DNA from: an uncultured Treponema sp.
GTDB lineage: Bacteria; Spirochaetota; Spirochaetia; Treponematales; Treponemataceae
Direction: 5' to 3'
DNA: 64,000 bases
Assembly (NCBI RefSeq): GCF_946187725.1
Contig: NZ_CAMHSK010000002.1
Span: 122,848 to 186,847 of the forward strand
Below the pieces are notes generated by a model. It saw only the letters and a list, made by a program, of their open reading frames with translations. It did not search any database and was not told where the DNA came from. Below, piece by piece: positions 1 to 9,815 of the stretch. Numbering within the stretch: the first letter of the stretch is position 1; each line of letters opens with the position of its first letter. A program made the position numbers and the translations under genes.

Positions 1-1839
1 AACTCGACTTTCAAGCTGCTTTCCGAGACAGTCTTTTTTAATTTTTTGCGCCCTGAGATTAAAGTAAGAAAGCGGCAATGCAACCGTTCTATTTTCTGAA
101 TCAGCGGAACAGATTGTAAAAATCACTTCTTTTCTTGTAAATCGAGCGAAGGCAGCGACATAATCTTCTGAACTTACAAAGGCAAAACTTCCTGAACGCA
201 AAGCCTCTTCATTTCGACGAAGCTGAATCAGTTTTTTATAAAAATTCCTGACTTCGATTGATTTCTGCTTTTCTTCCCAATTCCAGTCAAAAGGATACCG
301 ACATTCATCAATCGACTCTTCGCTTCCGTCAAGAAAGATTTCATCTCCATAATAGACACTTGGAGCACCTGGCAGCGTAAAAAGCATTGTTACGGCCGCT
401 TTCAAGCCTGATTCCTTGACAGAGGAAATATTGTGAAGACGAATTACATCATGGCTGTCGATAAGATTAAACTGAAGGAACTGCATCGGACCGGGAAGCC
501 TTGCATAAAACTGGCAGATTCTTTCTTTCAACTGCTGTGCCGTCATTTTTTTAACAGGAAGGCCCAAAATCTCGTTTCGCTCATGGAACAAATCTTTTGC
601 ACCGGCAAAGGCTCTGAGAACTCTTGCACAGCCAAAATAATTCATAGTGGCATCCCAGGCTTCTCCCTGCAAGTCAGAAGAGCAGTCGCCCCACTCTTCA
701 GCGACAAGATATGCGTCCTTTTTAACGGATTTAAGTTCTGTGTGGATTTCACGGATTACTTCATCATGAACATCCGCTTTTTCGTTGCGGGCCAAACAGT
801 CAGCAACATCGAATCTCCAGCCATCAATGTCAAAAGGCTTTTTGAGCCACTTTTTAAGCACGGAATTTTCATCACGATAAATGATTTTCCGCAATTCATC
901 TGATGAATAATTCAACTGCGGCATAGTCGGAACGCCGAACCAGGTATCATAATGATTATCTTTGTCAAAAAAATAAAATTTGCGCTCTGCACTCTCAGGA
1001 TTATTGTATGCTCCAAAATCAGCAGGATAAAAATCAGAATCTTTGTTAAACCACTTTGCGCTGCTGCTCGTGTGATTGATTGAAATATCGAGCAGAAGCC
1101 TCATTCCGCGTTTGTGCATTTGCTCCGTGAGTTTTGCAAGAGCCTCATCCCCACCAAGATGCGGGTCAATTTTGAAATAATCGAGGGCATCATATTTGTG
1201 TGTTGACGGAGAGAGAAAAATCGGGTTAAGGTAAATTCCGTTGATTCCAAGTTCCTGCAGGTAATCAAGTTTTTCGATGATTCCGTACAAATCCCCGTTA
1301 TGAAAGTCGAGATTCCTCCCTTCTTCATATTTTTTAGCTTTTTCGCCCCACTCTGAGGCAGGCCTCGCTTCAAATCCCTGATAAGAGTACTCGCCTTTTT
1401 TGACATCAAGGCTTTTGTCTCCGTTGCAAAACCGGTCGGGAAAAATCTGATAAAATACGGTGTCGTTCACCCAATGCGGATAGTCATAATCAGCAAGCAG
1501 AACGAAATCAGCTGAATCATCCGGGATATAATCTGTAAGGCTGAATCGGGTGTAATAAAAAATCTGGTCGTCTGTCCTAAGATAAAACTGATAGCAGAGC
1601 TTTTTATCTCGAATCGGCAGGGAAACTCTGTAATAGGCAAGACTACCCTCACTTTCCTGCTCTTTCATCAAATGCACGCTTTCAACGCCAAATTCCTTTG
1701 AGCGAAGGAAAACATCCCTTATCTCGCTGTTTTTCAACATTCTTATTGAAAAAGTAATTGTCTCGCCCCTCTTTGGAAGCGGATTGCTCACAAAATTTAT
1801 GCTCGTGTCACTATAAACACTTTTTAACCATTCTTTCAT
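1..1839 (-). CDS. GH13 neopullulanase/maltodextrinase-type alpha-glucosidase (3' end outside window)
   Basis: The minus-strand frame is open from an ATG at 1839 to the window edge, giving 613 codons without the C-terminal end. An SD (GAGG) lies 7 bases before the ATG. The order is an N-terminal beta-sandwich (about residues 1-125), then a GH13 barrel opening with DTVFYQIFPDRFCNGD. Catalytic residues are visible: nucleophile D344 in GWRFDVAD, acid/base E381 in LVAEEWGD, and D464 in NLIDSHDV. The N-terminal domain plus the FYQIFPDRF motif point to the neopullulanase/cyclomaltodextrinase/MalZ group, which cuts maltodextrins or cyclodextrins. No signal peptide is seen, so it probably acts in the cytoplasm. 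It is the last visible gene of the alpha-glucan operon, 54 bases after the GH31 gene. Exact substrate is inferred from family only. Confidence 0.88.
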   Translation of the reverse strand, partial: MKEWLKSVYSDTSINFVSNPLPKRGETITFSIRMLKNSEIRDVFLRSKEFGVESVHLMKEQESEGSLAYYRVSLPIRDKKLCYQFYLRTDDQIFYYTRFSLTDYIPDDSADFVLLADYDYPHWVNDTVFYQIFPDRFCNGDKSLDVKKGEYSYQGFEARPASEWGEKAKKYEEGRNLDFHNGDLYGIIEKLDYLQELGINGIYLNPIFLSPSTHKYDALDYFKIDPHLGGDEALAKLTEQMHKRGMRLLLDISINHTSSSAKWFNKDSDFYPADFGAYNNPESAERKFYFFDKDNHYDTWFGVPTMPQLNYSSDELRKIIYRDENSVLKKWLKKPFDIDGWRFDVADCLARNEKADVHDEVIREIHTELKSVKKDAYLVAEEWGDCSSDLQGEAWDATMNYFGCARVLRAFAGAKDLFHERNEILGLPVKKMTAQQLKERICQFYARLPGPMQFLQFNLIDSHDVIRLHNISSVKESGLKAAVTMLFTLPGAPSVYYGDEIFLDGSEESIDECRYPFDWNWEEKQKSIEVRNFYKKLIQLRRNEEALRSGSFAFVSSEDYVAAFARFTRKEVIFTICSADSENRTVALPLSYFNLRAQKIKKDCLGKQLESRV

Positions 1840-1893
1840 TTTTTTCCTCAATTTTTTAATGTGCCCGTTCACCCTAAGAACGATGCGTTTCGC

Positions 1894-4287
1894 TTAAATG
1901 TTGCAGATTCTTTCCATGATTGCTTCGATAAATTCAGAACTTTCCTGCTCAAAAAGAAGTTTCTGGCAAATTTCGGCGGCATTTTCATTTTTTTCGATTA
2001 TGCTGAAAATCTTCTCTTTGCGTAAAAAGTCGATTTTTGCCTTGTCGAGTAAATCAAAGCAGCGTGAAAGAATCATTTTTCGGTCGGCATCAGCATTTTT
2101 TCTTGTAGAAAGGCTCACCGAATCCATTCCGCTTTCGGGAACAGAAATACTCAAAGTAAGCTCTCGCCTTAAAGAATCGTATTTGTAATCATTTGCGGCC
2201 ATTTTTTTGCCAGCATCAAGATTCACCTCAAGAACTTCATCACAGTTGAGGAAGTGAATTGTGCATTTGCGGTCTTTTGGTAGAAGATTTTTGTTTCCAT
2301 CAGGGCTGTAAACAGAGAATTTGCCGTCTTCAGTAATTTCAAACTTTGTCTGAACAGAATTTGCCTCAGAAAGACTCTGAGATTCACCATCATCTTCAAT
2401 CAAAGTAAAACTGCCCTTTGCACCAAGCGCAACATAAAGTTCAAGCTCTTTTGGAAGAGAAATTGCAGAATCCTTTATCTCATTTTTTGAGGCAAGAGGC
2501 AAAATTCCACCGGCTTTTAAGAGAAGAGGGAAATCCTTGAGTGAACGGTACATGGTCAGCTTTTTCTTGCCTGAATATGTAATTCCCGTGAAAAGATCCG
2601 TGTAAGAGCCTTCAGGAATCCAGACTTTGACCGAAGCCATCTGCAAATCCTTATTGACAGGACTTGTTATCGGGCAGGAAATCAGCTGAGAGCCAAAGAA
2701 ATACTCATTCGGGAAGCAGTAAGCCTCATCTTCATCCGGATAATCATGATACAACGGTCTCAATGGAAGCTCAAAATCACAAGAAAAACGGACATTCATC
2801 GTGTAAAGATAAGGAATCAACGCGTGTCTGAGTGACAAAAAGCGCTTTATAATAGAAGCTTCTGTTTCGCCGAATCTCCACGGTTCCTTGTGGTTGAATT
2901 CACTTGCCGAGCTGTGCAGGCGCATAATCGGTGAAAATACGCCGTACTGAACCCAGCGAACCTGAAGTTCCTCGTCGTATGAGCCGAGCATGTGACCGCC
3001 AATGTCATGACTCCACCAGCAGTAAGCGACATTGCTCGCCGTAGCAGTAAAATATGGCTGGAAAGCGAGGGATTCCCATGAAATAACCGTGTCACCCGAA
3101 AAACCGACCGGATAACGATGACTTCCTTCGCCTGAATATCGGGAAAGAATCAAAGGCCGACCCGAAGCTTTTGCGTTATCAAGAAAATGATAATGATTCA
3201 AAAGCCACAGCGGATCCAGATTTTTAAGATTCGTGGTTTCGCCCTGCTGCCAGTCAATCCACCAGAAATCAACGCCCTCTTCTTCGCGCGGATAATGCAG
3301 ACATTCAAAATACGCTTCGACGAATTTGGGATTCGTAATATCAAACGGAATGCTCTGACCGTCATCTTTAAGATTCAGGGCTTTTTTCATCTTGTGATAG
3401 TATTCTTCGTGGCGGCCGACACCTTCAGCCGGATGAACATTCAGAGAGACCTTCAGGTTGCGTTTATGAAGTTCTGCAAGGAATTCTTTTGGATTTGGAA
3501 TCAGCTCATTGTTCCATGAATAGCCGGTCCAGCCGCTTCCGATTTCACGGTCAATCTGAGTCAAATGCCAGTCCATGTCAATCATCGCGACACTCAAAGG
3601 AATTTCCTGTTTTTCGAATTCCTTCATTAAATCAAGATATTCTTTTTGAGTGTAACGATGATAGCGGCTCCACCAGTTACCCAATGCCCATCTTGGAAGC
3701 AATGGCGGTCTGCCAGTCAAAATCAGAAAATCCTTGAGGGCCTGCTTATAATCATGAGCATAGCCGAAAAAATAAATGTCCGTACCGTCAAAGTCTTCCC
3801 TGGCCCGCAAAGTTTCGTCTTCATTAATCAGATAACTTTTGCTGTCGTCAAGCACTGAAAGCCCAGAGCGGGAGATAATTCCCTCTTCAAGTTGAATGGC
3901 ACCGTTCGCATTGTCCAAAGTGCGTGCAGTTCCCTTCAGAGTCTTGATTTTATCGCCATGATGCCAGGTTGTGCGACAGGCTGGATTTTTGAGTGTAATT
4001 TCCACGCTGTCACGAAGAGAGCAAGGCATAGAATAAACATCCTTACAGCGGACAATAAGCTCTGAAGTTTCAATAAGAATTTCACTTTCAGAGAGTGTTT
4101 TTTTGAAATCAACAGGACCTAAATCACGGTTCCAGATTTTTTGAGTTGCTTCGTCAGTAAAGCAGCCCTTTTCGCTCGTCTCAAGACGAACAAGAGACGG
4201 AGTTAGAAGCGTAATTCTGAACTGATTGAGGACGATGATATTTTCTTTGCGGGAAGAGGCCGCTTTGATTCGGTACAGTTCCTTCAT
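1894..4287 (-). CDS. GH31 alpha-glucosidase, cytoplasmic
   Basis: A 797-residue GH31 glycoside hydrolase with no signal peptide. The catalytic nucleophile is D345 in WWIDWQQG and the acid/base is D399 in VGFSGDT. The HDIGGH segment typical of the family follows. GH31 enzymes release glucose (or xylose) from non-reducing ends of alpha-glycosides. Within this operon it would hydrolyse imported maltodextrins or isomaltodextrins. The C-terminal 100 residues beyond the usual beta-sandwich domains look helical and charged, and I do not recognise them. The start lies 8 bases after the solute-binding protein gene, so the two are probably translationally coupled. Alpha-xylosidase activity cannot be excluded from sequence alone. 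Confidence 0.88.
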   Translation of the reverse strand: MKELYRIKAASSRKENIIVLNQFRITLLTPSLVRLETSEKGCFTDEATQKIWNRDLGPVDFKKTLSESEILIETSELIVRCKDVYSMPCSLRDSVEITLKNPACRTTWHHGDKIKTLKGTARTLDNANGAIQLEEGIISRSGLSVLDDSKSYLINEDETLRAREDFDGTDIYFFGYAHDYKQALKDFLILTGRPPLLPRWALGNWWSRYHRYTQKEYLDLMKEFEKQEIPLSVAMIDMDWHLTQIDREIGSGWTGYSWNNELIPNPKEFLAELHKRNLKVSLNVHPAEGVGRHEEYYHKMKKALNLKDDGQSIPFDITNPKFVEAYFECLHYPREEEGVDFWWIDWQQGETTNLKNLDPLWLLNHYHFLDNAKASGRPLILSRYSGEGSHRYPVGFSGDTVISWESLAFQPYFTATASNVAYCWWSHDIGGHMLGSYDEELQVRWVQYGVFSPIMRLHSSASEFNHKEPWRFGETEASIIKRFLSLRHALIPYLYTMNVRFSCDFELPLRPLYHDYPDEDEAYCFPNEYFFGSQLISCPITSPVNKDLQMASVKVWIPEGSYTDLFTGITYSGKKKLTMYRSLKDFPLLLKAGGILPLASKNEIKDSAISLPKELELYVALGAKGSFTLIEDDGESQSLSEANSVQTKFEITEDGKFSVYSPDGNKNLLPKDRKCTIHFLNCDEVLEVNLDAGKKMAANDYKYDSLRRELTLSISVPESGMDSVSLSTRKNADADRKMILSRCFDLLDKAKIDFLRKEKIFSIIEKNENAAEICQKLLFEQESSEFIEAIMERICNI

Positions 4288-4295
4288 TTTTTACC

Positions 4296-5867
4296 TCAGT
4301 TTTTCTGTGCCTTTGCGGCGTTCTGCATGTATGTATTGAATGCGTCGTTTTCAATCTTCAGGAATTTTTCAAGTCCCATTGCCTTGAGTGTTGAAAGATA
4401 AGAATCCCACTGTTCAAGAATTCCGCCCTTTGTGACCCAGGTTGCCTGATTTGTCGAAACATAAGCTGAAAGATCAGTGTAAAGCAAGGCAAGAGAGTTG
4501 ATTTGCTCTGGAGTGTAGCTTACATTCGGATAAGACGGGGTTGCGTACGAGCTGAAAGAAGCGTCGAGTGCAAGTTTAGCCGCATCGCCGTTTTCTGCAA
4601 GATAACTGACTCGTGAATTGAATCCATCCTTAACATATTTTGGTCCAAAATCACGAAGAGAATTTACCCAGGCGTAAGTGTCTGCTGACTGACCGTTTTG
4701 CGGAGGGAGAACAGAATATGTTCCGTCTTCGTTTTTGTCTACGCCGATTCCGAATGAGCCGTAAAAGTTCTGAATTGAAGCGTCATCTGTGTAAAATTTA
4801 TCGACCCAGGCAAGAAGTTTTTCAGGATTCTTACATGCAGATGTGATAACGAATTCATATCGTGAGTAATTCCAGTGCTCCGGGTCAGATGAAATGTATC
4901 TTTTTCCGTCCGGTCCCTGAAGAGGTGGAAGCGGAACATACTGCCATGCATTTGCCCCGAAAGTTGCATCTGCTGTCCAGCCTGCGGCAACACCGACAAC
5001 AGGAGTAGCGCCCATGAGTTTTGCATCGCGCATTGACTCATCCTGGGTAAAAAGTTCCGGGTCAATCAAGCCGTTCTGGAAGCAAGTGTGCATCCACTGA
5101 ACGCCCTTTTTATATCCTTCATCAATAGGAAGCCACTGAGGCACATTGTCTTTTAAAGTCATAAGGTAAGTTCCGTCAGAACCGACAGTTGTTCCAAAAG
5201 GAAGCGTAAAGAACATAACCGGGTCGGTGTATCCCCTTCCGTAAGGAATTTCATCATCAGTCTTTCCGTTTCCATTTGCATCGTTTTCTTTAAATGCCTT
5301 CAATACTGCTTCAAATTCCTTGTAAGTCTGAGGCATTTCAAGACCAAGACGAGCGAGCCATACCTTATTGATGAAAAGCTGATTTGCGACAACAGGGCGG
5401 CACGGTTTTTTAGAAGGAAGGCCGTAAATGTGTCCGTCAGATGAAGTTGCAAGAGAAAGCATTTTCGGGTCTTCGCTTATGATTTTCTTGAAATTCGGCA
5501 TGTATTCATCGATGTAATCTTCAAGAGGAATAAAAGTTCCGACATTAGTCATTACATCCGACTCAGAAAAACAGATTGCCCCCATGAATGCGTCAGGCAA
5601 ATCTCCGCCTGCAAGCATGACGGCACGACGGTCACCCCAGTCAGAATTCAGGATTGTCTTCCATTTAATATCGATCCCGGCTTCCTTTGCGGCACTGTCC
5701 GGGAATCCTGTGTGATAGGCCTCGCCCCAGTCTGCCCAGCGAACAGTCGCGACCTCAAATTCATTTTCATTTTGCTCGACTTTTGCGGTTTTTTCATTAC
5801 ATGAAAGAGCCAAAAAGCCCAAAGCCATAATTGATGCGATAACAGTGATATTTTTCTTCATTTTCAT
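4296..5867 (-). CDS. Extracellular solute-binding lipoprotein of a sugar ABC importer (LplA-like)
   Basis: A lipoprotein of 523 residues, with a signal ending in the lipobox LALSC (Cys 23). The body resembles large family-1 solute-binding proteins of the LplA type that pair with LplB/LplC permeases. An upstream in-frame ATG at 5882 sits inside the GGAGGA Shine-Dalgarno. The ATGs at 5870 or 5867 (4 and 7 bases after it) are better starts; I chose 5867. The two permease genes lie immediately upstream in the same operon and glucan-active enzymes lie on both sides, so the ligand is probably a maltooligosaccharide. That ligand is inference from context. The protein should be anchored on the outer face of the inner membrane. 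Confidence 0.88.
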   Translation of the reverse strand: MKMKKNITVIASIMALGFLALSCNEKTAKVEQNENEFEVATVRWADWGEAYHTGFPDSAAKEAGIDIKWKTILNSDWGDRRAVMLAGGDLPDAFMGAICFSESDVMTNVGTFIPLEDYIDEYMPNFKKIISEDPKMLSLATSSDGHIYGLPSKKPCRPVVANQLFINKVWLARLGLEMPQTYKEFEAVLKAFKENDANGNGKTDDEIPYGRGYTDPVMFFTLPFGTTVGSDGTYLMTLKDNVPQWLPIDEGYKKGVQWMHTCFQNGLIDPELFTQDESMRDAKLMGATPVVGVAAGWTADATFGANAWQYVPLPPLQGPDGKRYISSDPEHWNYSRYEFVITSACKNPEKLLAWVDKFYTDDASIQNFYGSFGIGVDKNEDGTYSVLPPQNGQSADTYAWVNSLRDFGPKYVKDGFNSRVSYLAENGDAAKLALDASFSSYATPSYPNVSYTPEQINSLALLYTDLSAYVSTNQATWVTKGGILEQWDSYLSTLKAMGLEKFLKIENDAFNTYMQNAAKAQKN

Positions 5868-5896
5868 CATAAAATCCTCCATGATAAGTGTTAACC

Positions 5897-6793
5897 TTAC
5901 TCTTTGATTGAACCGAGCATTACGCCCTGATTGAAATACTTCTGCAAGAAAGGATACAGAAGCATGATTGGAAGCGTGGAAATTACAATCGCCGCATACT
6001 TCATCATGTCTGAAAGACGGCGAAGTTCCTGTGCCATGCTTCCTGTGGCTGCCCCAAGCAGAGACTGATTTGTGATAAGAATCCGTCTCAAAAGAAGCTG
6101 AAGGGGCTGCAAAGATTCCCGCTCAAGATAGATGAGTGCGTTGAACCAGGAATTCCACAGACCAACAGCAGTCCAAAGTCCGATTACGGCAAGAACCGAT
6201 TTTGAAAGCGGAAGCGCGAACTGGAAGAAGTATCGTATAGTTCCGCAACCGTCTATCTGAGCCGCCTCCCACAAAGTCTCCGGCAAAGAAGATTTGAAGA
6301 AAGTACGGGCAACGATGATGTTGTAAGTCGAAACCGAGAATGGAAGCACCATTACCCAGAACGAATCCAGAAGACCGAATGCCTTGACGACAAAGTAAGT
6401 CGGAATAAGACCACCGCTTACGAACATCGGAATCAGAAAGAACACATTAATCCACTTGCTGCCGACTAAATCACGACGAGACATTGCGTATCCAGCCGGA
6501 ATGTTTACCGCAAGGGCAATGAATGTACCGACAAGCGTATAAATGATTGTGTTCAAATAGCTGGTCCAGATTTGCTTCTGCTTGAACAGTTCCCTGTAAC
6601 CGGACAAATCCCAGTGTTTAGGCAAAATCCAGACCTCACCATTCGCTATGTCCTGAGGATTGCTGAACGAAGCAACGATTACGAACCACAGCGGATAAAT
6701 TACAGCCAGAATCATAAGGAAGGAAATTCCCTTGAATATAAAATTTAATCTGGCATCAGAAACAGAGCGCTTAACAAAAACTGCCATTTTCAA
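5897..6793 (-). CDS. ABC sugar importer permease, LplC/MalG-type
   Basis: A 298-residue inner-membrane permease with about six hydrophobic segments. The cytoplasmic EAA loop is visible as EAAQIDGCGTIRYFFQFALP, which docks the ATPase. The C-terminus LGSIKE is typical of the LplC branch, whose partners are usually large LplA-type binding proteins. It follows the other permease by 12 bases and precedes the binding protein by 29 bases, with an AAGGAG SD. No ATP-binding subunit is encoded in the operon. Confidence 0.9.
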   Translation of the reverse strand: MKMAVFVKRSVSDARLNFIFKGISFLMILAVIYPLWFVIVASFSNPQDIANGEVWILPKHWDLSGYRELFKQKQIWTSYLNTIIYTLVGTFIALAVNIPAGYAMSRRDLVGSKWINVFFLIPMFVSGGLIPTYFVVKAFGLLDSFWVMVLPFSVSTYNIIVARTFFKSSLPETLWEAAQIDGCGTIRYFFQFALPLSKSVLAVIGLWTAVGLWNSWFNALIYLERESLQPLQLLLRRILITNQSLLGAATGSMAQELRRLSDMMKYAAIVISTLPIMLLYPFLQKYFNQGVMLGSIKE

Positions 6794-6805
6794 TTCTCCT
6801 TATGA

Positions 6806-7735
6806 CTAGAAAAGACTTGCCTGAGTCGTCTTCTTTGAAAGGAAGTTGACGAACAGAAGCACGACTACATTGACGACAGTGTTGAAAAGTCCGACTGCGG
6901 TTGAAAGGCTGTACTGAGCGCTCTGAAGACCGAGTTTGTAAACATAGGTCGAAATAATCTCACTGGACATGATGTTCTGAACATTCTGCAGAAGATAGAC
7001 TTTTTCAAAACCTACTCCAAGAATGCTTCCCGCACGCATAATAAGAAGAATCATCGCAGTAGGAAGAATCAATGGAATGTCAATATGAATGATTTTCTGA
7101 AGTGAAGATGCACCGTCAATCGTTGCGGCCTCGTAATAAGTCGGATCAATTCCGGCGAGTGCCGCAAGATAGATGATACTGTCCCAGCCAAGATGCTGCC
7201 AAATATCGCTCCAGACATAGATGTGCTTGAATCCTTCAGGACTTGCCATCAGGTTCGGAAATTCAAGCCCAAGTGCCCTGGCGATATTGGCGAAAAGACC
7301 ATGGCTTGGTGAAAGGAAAATCAAAATAATACCGCACATTACCATCGTGGAGATGAAATGAGGAAGATATGTGACCACCTGGAAAGTTCTTTTATAAAGA
7401 CCTTCACGCAGCTGATTACACATAAGGGCAAGCATTATTGCCAGAGGGAATCCAACAAGAATGCTGTAAATGCTGATTCCGAGCGTATTCTTAATCGTGA
7501 CCAGAAACTGGTACGAGTGAAAGAACTGCACAAAATGCCTGAATCCTACCCATGGACTTTTTATAATGCCGAGAGCCGGTGAGTAATTTTTGAAGGCCAT
7601 AACAAGTCCGCCCAAAGGCAAATATGCAAAGCAAAAGAGCAGGATTACGGCCGGTGCAAGAAGAATGTAAAGCGGAATGCTTTTTTTAAGGGCCATAAGC
7701 CGCTTTTTTCTTACGCTGTCAGTTTTCAATTCCAT
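6806..7735 (-). CDS. ABC sugar importer permease, LplB/MalF-type
   Basis: A 309-residue membrane permease with six predicted TM helices. The EAA loop reads YYEAATIDGASSLQKIIHID. It starts with a short positively charged N-terminus (SVRKKRLMALKKS), as in LplB proteins. The SD GGAG lies before the ATG. It forms the transmembrane heterodimer with the product of the next gene and would import alpha-glucan oligosaccharides, by context. Confidence 0.9.
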   Translation of the reverse strand: MELKTDSVRKKRLMALKKSIPLYILLAPAVILLFCFAYLPLGGLVMAFKNYSPALGIIKSPWVGFRHFVQFFHSYQFLVTIKNTLGISIYSILVGFPLAIMLALMCNQLREGLYKRTFQVVTYLPHFISTMVMCGIILIFLSPSHGLFANIARALGLEFPNLMASPEGFKHIYVWSDIWQHLGWDSIIYLAALAGIDPTYYEAATIDGASSLQKIIHIDIPLILPTAMILLIMRAGSILGVGFEKVYLLQNVQNIMSSEIISTYVYKLGLQSAQYSLSTAVGLFNTVVNVVVLLFVNFLSKKTTQASLF

Positions 7736-7764
7736 AGTTTTTCTCCACGCTGGATTTTCAGTTT

Positions 7765-9759
7765 TTACTGTCTTGAAACAGAATTAGTCTGTTTTGTCTC
7801 ATTGAACTGGAACAGATAAGTTCCCTTGTCAACTGAACAAGAAAGGTTTGCACCTGTGGCAGTTCCCCAGTTTGCACCCCAGACCGGACCGTCGTTAATG
7901 CAGAATTTAAATTCGATGTTCTGTGCGGCATCAAATGTATAATTGCACATCCAGATGACATCGCCTGTTTTTTTGTCTACAGTGCGGCGCATTTTTGTTC
8001 CACCCCAGCCATTCATGCTTCCACGAAGATACATCGATTCAGCAGGAATGTAGACAGGACTCTTGTCGTTTGCCGCAACATATTTTTCACTGCTTACGAA
8101 CTCTTCATCATCATACAGATTCTGCAAGCCCGATTTTCCAAGGAAATACACCCTGAACGCGTACGGAGCAAGATTCTGAACGGTTACCGAATTTCCAGAG
8201 AAAGTCGGAAGAGGAGCTTCACTGTCACCCATCAAAAGTGAAAGGGAAGAAGTTTGTGCAACCCCAGTGAAAGAAGCAGAAGCAACAGCAGAATCAGAAA
8301 GGTTGTAAACACACAAAATTGAACCGTCGCTGCCAGAAAGCTCATAAGCAACAAGTGAGTTCAGCTTAGATGCGAGCTTATTAACTTTTCCGGCAGTAAA
8401 AATCGACGGATATTTTTTTCTGAGTGAAAGAATCGTGTGGTTGAGGTTCAATGTCGAATTGAACTGAGATTTTTCTTCTTCGGCCATATCCCAGAGGAAA
8501 GGTCCACGAAGGCGCAAATCACCGCCCATGCTTGATTCTTTCTGACCAATTTCATTTCCATAGTAGATGAACGGAATTGTCGGTCTGAGAAGCGAAAGTG
8601 CAGTCGCAAGATTGATTTTCTTTCTGTCTGAACCGAAAGTCGTAGCAAATCGGCCTGCATATTCATCATGGTTTCCGAGGAAAGTTCCGTAGCCCTGATT
8701 TGAAGCAGGATTTGCGCGGATTGACGAAGCAAGGCTGTCCTTTGAGCGCGAAATGCTGTCAATTACAGGAGTGCCCTGATCAAAATCGAATACGGCATGG
8801 AATTCAGTTCCGTTACCAAGATATTCATCCAAAGAGGAACGGTCATTTACAATCCAGGTTTCGCTGATCATGAATTTCGGGCTTTCATATTTGTCAAGTT
8901 CAGCGCGGAGTTCCTTGAACCATTTGTGAGTTTCCGCTGTATTTCCGTATTTGCCCTGCTCTTCCACGAGATAGATTGCGGCATCGATTCTTAGGCCGTC
9001 AAATCCTCTGTTGAGCCAGTATCGGACTACATTCTTCATTTCTTCGCGAACTTCATAATTGCGGTAATTCAAGTCAGGCATGCCGCCACCAAAAGCACCG
9101 TAGTAGTAAGAGCCTTTGTTTTCAAACCAGGTGTTCGGATTTCCCATTGGAGTCCATGAAAGCTTTGATGCGCTCCACATGTACCAGTCCCTGTACTGAC
9201 CGCCTTTCTGCGAATCTTTGAACCATGGATGCTCAGAAGAAGTGTGATTCGGTACGAAGTCGAAAATCAGCTGCATTCCGCGCTTGTGACATTCTGCAAT
9301 CAGATTGTCCAAATCGGCCTCTGAACCAAAGAGTTTGTTCAAACTGTAATAATCAACTGTGTCATATCCGTGCATGTTTGTACTGGCCGAAGTTCCTTTA
9401 CCGGCGCAGTCAAAAATCGGTGAAAGCCAGATTCCGTCACAGCCAAGAGTTTCCTGTATATATGGAAGATTCTGTGTGATTCCGTTGATGTCACCGCATC
9501 CGTCGCCGTCAGAATCAGAAAAGCTTTTTACCCAGATATGATAGAAAGAAGATTCTTTCCACCACTCAGATTTTAAGCCTTCCGCCTGATTTTTCGCATC
9601 GGCCGGATTTGCGTTATGAGCGCTGACATAGCTTTGATTCCCGGAAAATTCAAATAATTCCGATTCTGATTTAGCACTTCTGACTGATTCAGAAGTTGTG
9701 CTGCATCCGGCAAGCAAAGCCGCAGTAAGGATTGTCAGTGCAATTTTCGTCTTTTTCAT
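7765..9759 (-). CDS. GH13 alpha-amylase lipoprotein with C-terminal starch-binding-like domain
   Basis: A 664-residue lipoprotein with lipobox LLAGC (Cys 19). The GH13 catalytic barrel starts near WWKESSFYHIWVKSFSDSD. Catalytic residues are D259 in GLRIDAAIY, E300 in MISETW and D365 in LGNHDEYAG. After the usual C-terminal all-beta domain there is a further module at about 570-664 with MYLRGSMNGWGG, which resembles SusE/SusF-type or CBM-like starch-binding beta-sandwiches. The lipid anchor suggests it degrades glucans in the periplasm or at the cell surface, supplying oligosaccharides to the adjacent importer. It lies between the starch-binding lipoprotein and the permeases, with a strong SD (AGGAGG). 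The side of the membrane it faces is not decided by the sequence. Confidence 0.9.
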   Translation of the reverse strand: MKKTKIALTILTAALLAGCSTTSESVRSAKSESELFEFSGNQSYVSAHNANPADAKNQAEGLKSEWWKESSFYHIWVKSFSDSDGDGCGDINGITQNLPYIQETLGCDGIWLSPIFDCAGKGTSASTNMHGYDTVDYYSLNKLFGSEADLDNLIAECHKRGMQLIFDFVPNHTSSEHPWFKDSQKGGQYRDWYMWSASKLSWTPMGNPNTWFENKGSYYYGAFGGGMPDLNYRNYEVREEMKNVVRYWLNRGFDGLRIDAAIYLVEEQGKYGNTAETHKWFKELRAELDKYESPKFMISETWIVNDRSSLDEYLGNGTEFHAVFDFDQGTPVIDSISRSKDSLASSIRANPASNQGYGTFLGNHDEYAGRFATTFGSDRKKINLATALSLLRPTIPFIYYGNEIGQKESSMGGDLRLRGPFLWDMAEEEKSQFNSTLNLNHTILSLRKKYPSIFTAGKVNKLASKLNSLVAYELSGSDGSILCVYNLSDSAVASASFTGVAQTSSLSLLMGDSEAPLPTFSGNSVTVQNLAPYAFRVYFLGKSGLQNLYDDEEFVSSEKYVAANDKSPVYIPAESMYLRGSMNGWGGTKMRRTVDKKTGDVIWMCNYTFDAAQNIEFKFCINDGPVWGANWGTATGANLSCSVDKGTYLFQFNETKQTNSVSRQ

Positions 9760-9815
9760 AAATACCTCCTGTCAAGGTGCAATTGAGATTCGGGGAAAAG
9801 CTCCCCGAACATCTA

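Noticed and set aside
433-1652. Three small open frames on both strands at 433-903, 1101-1409 and 1467-1652
   Set aside because: They are shadows of the GH13 gene, whose minus-strand frame stays open to the left edge and shows all catalytic motifs.
5868-5882. ATG at 5882 as start of the solute-binding protein
   Set aside because: It lies inside the GGAGGA Shine-Dalgarno of the ATGs at 5870/5867, and the signal peptide fits the later start.
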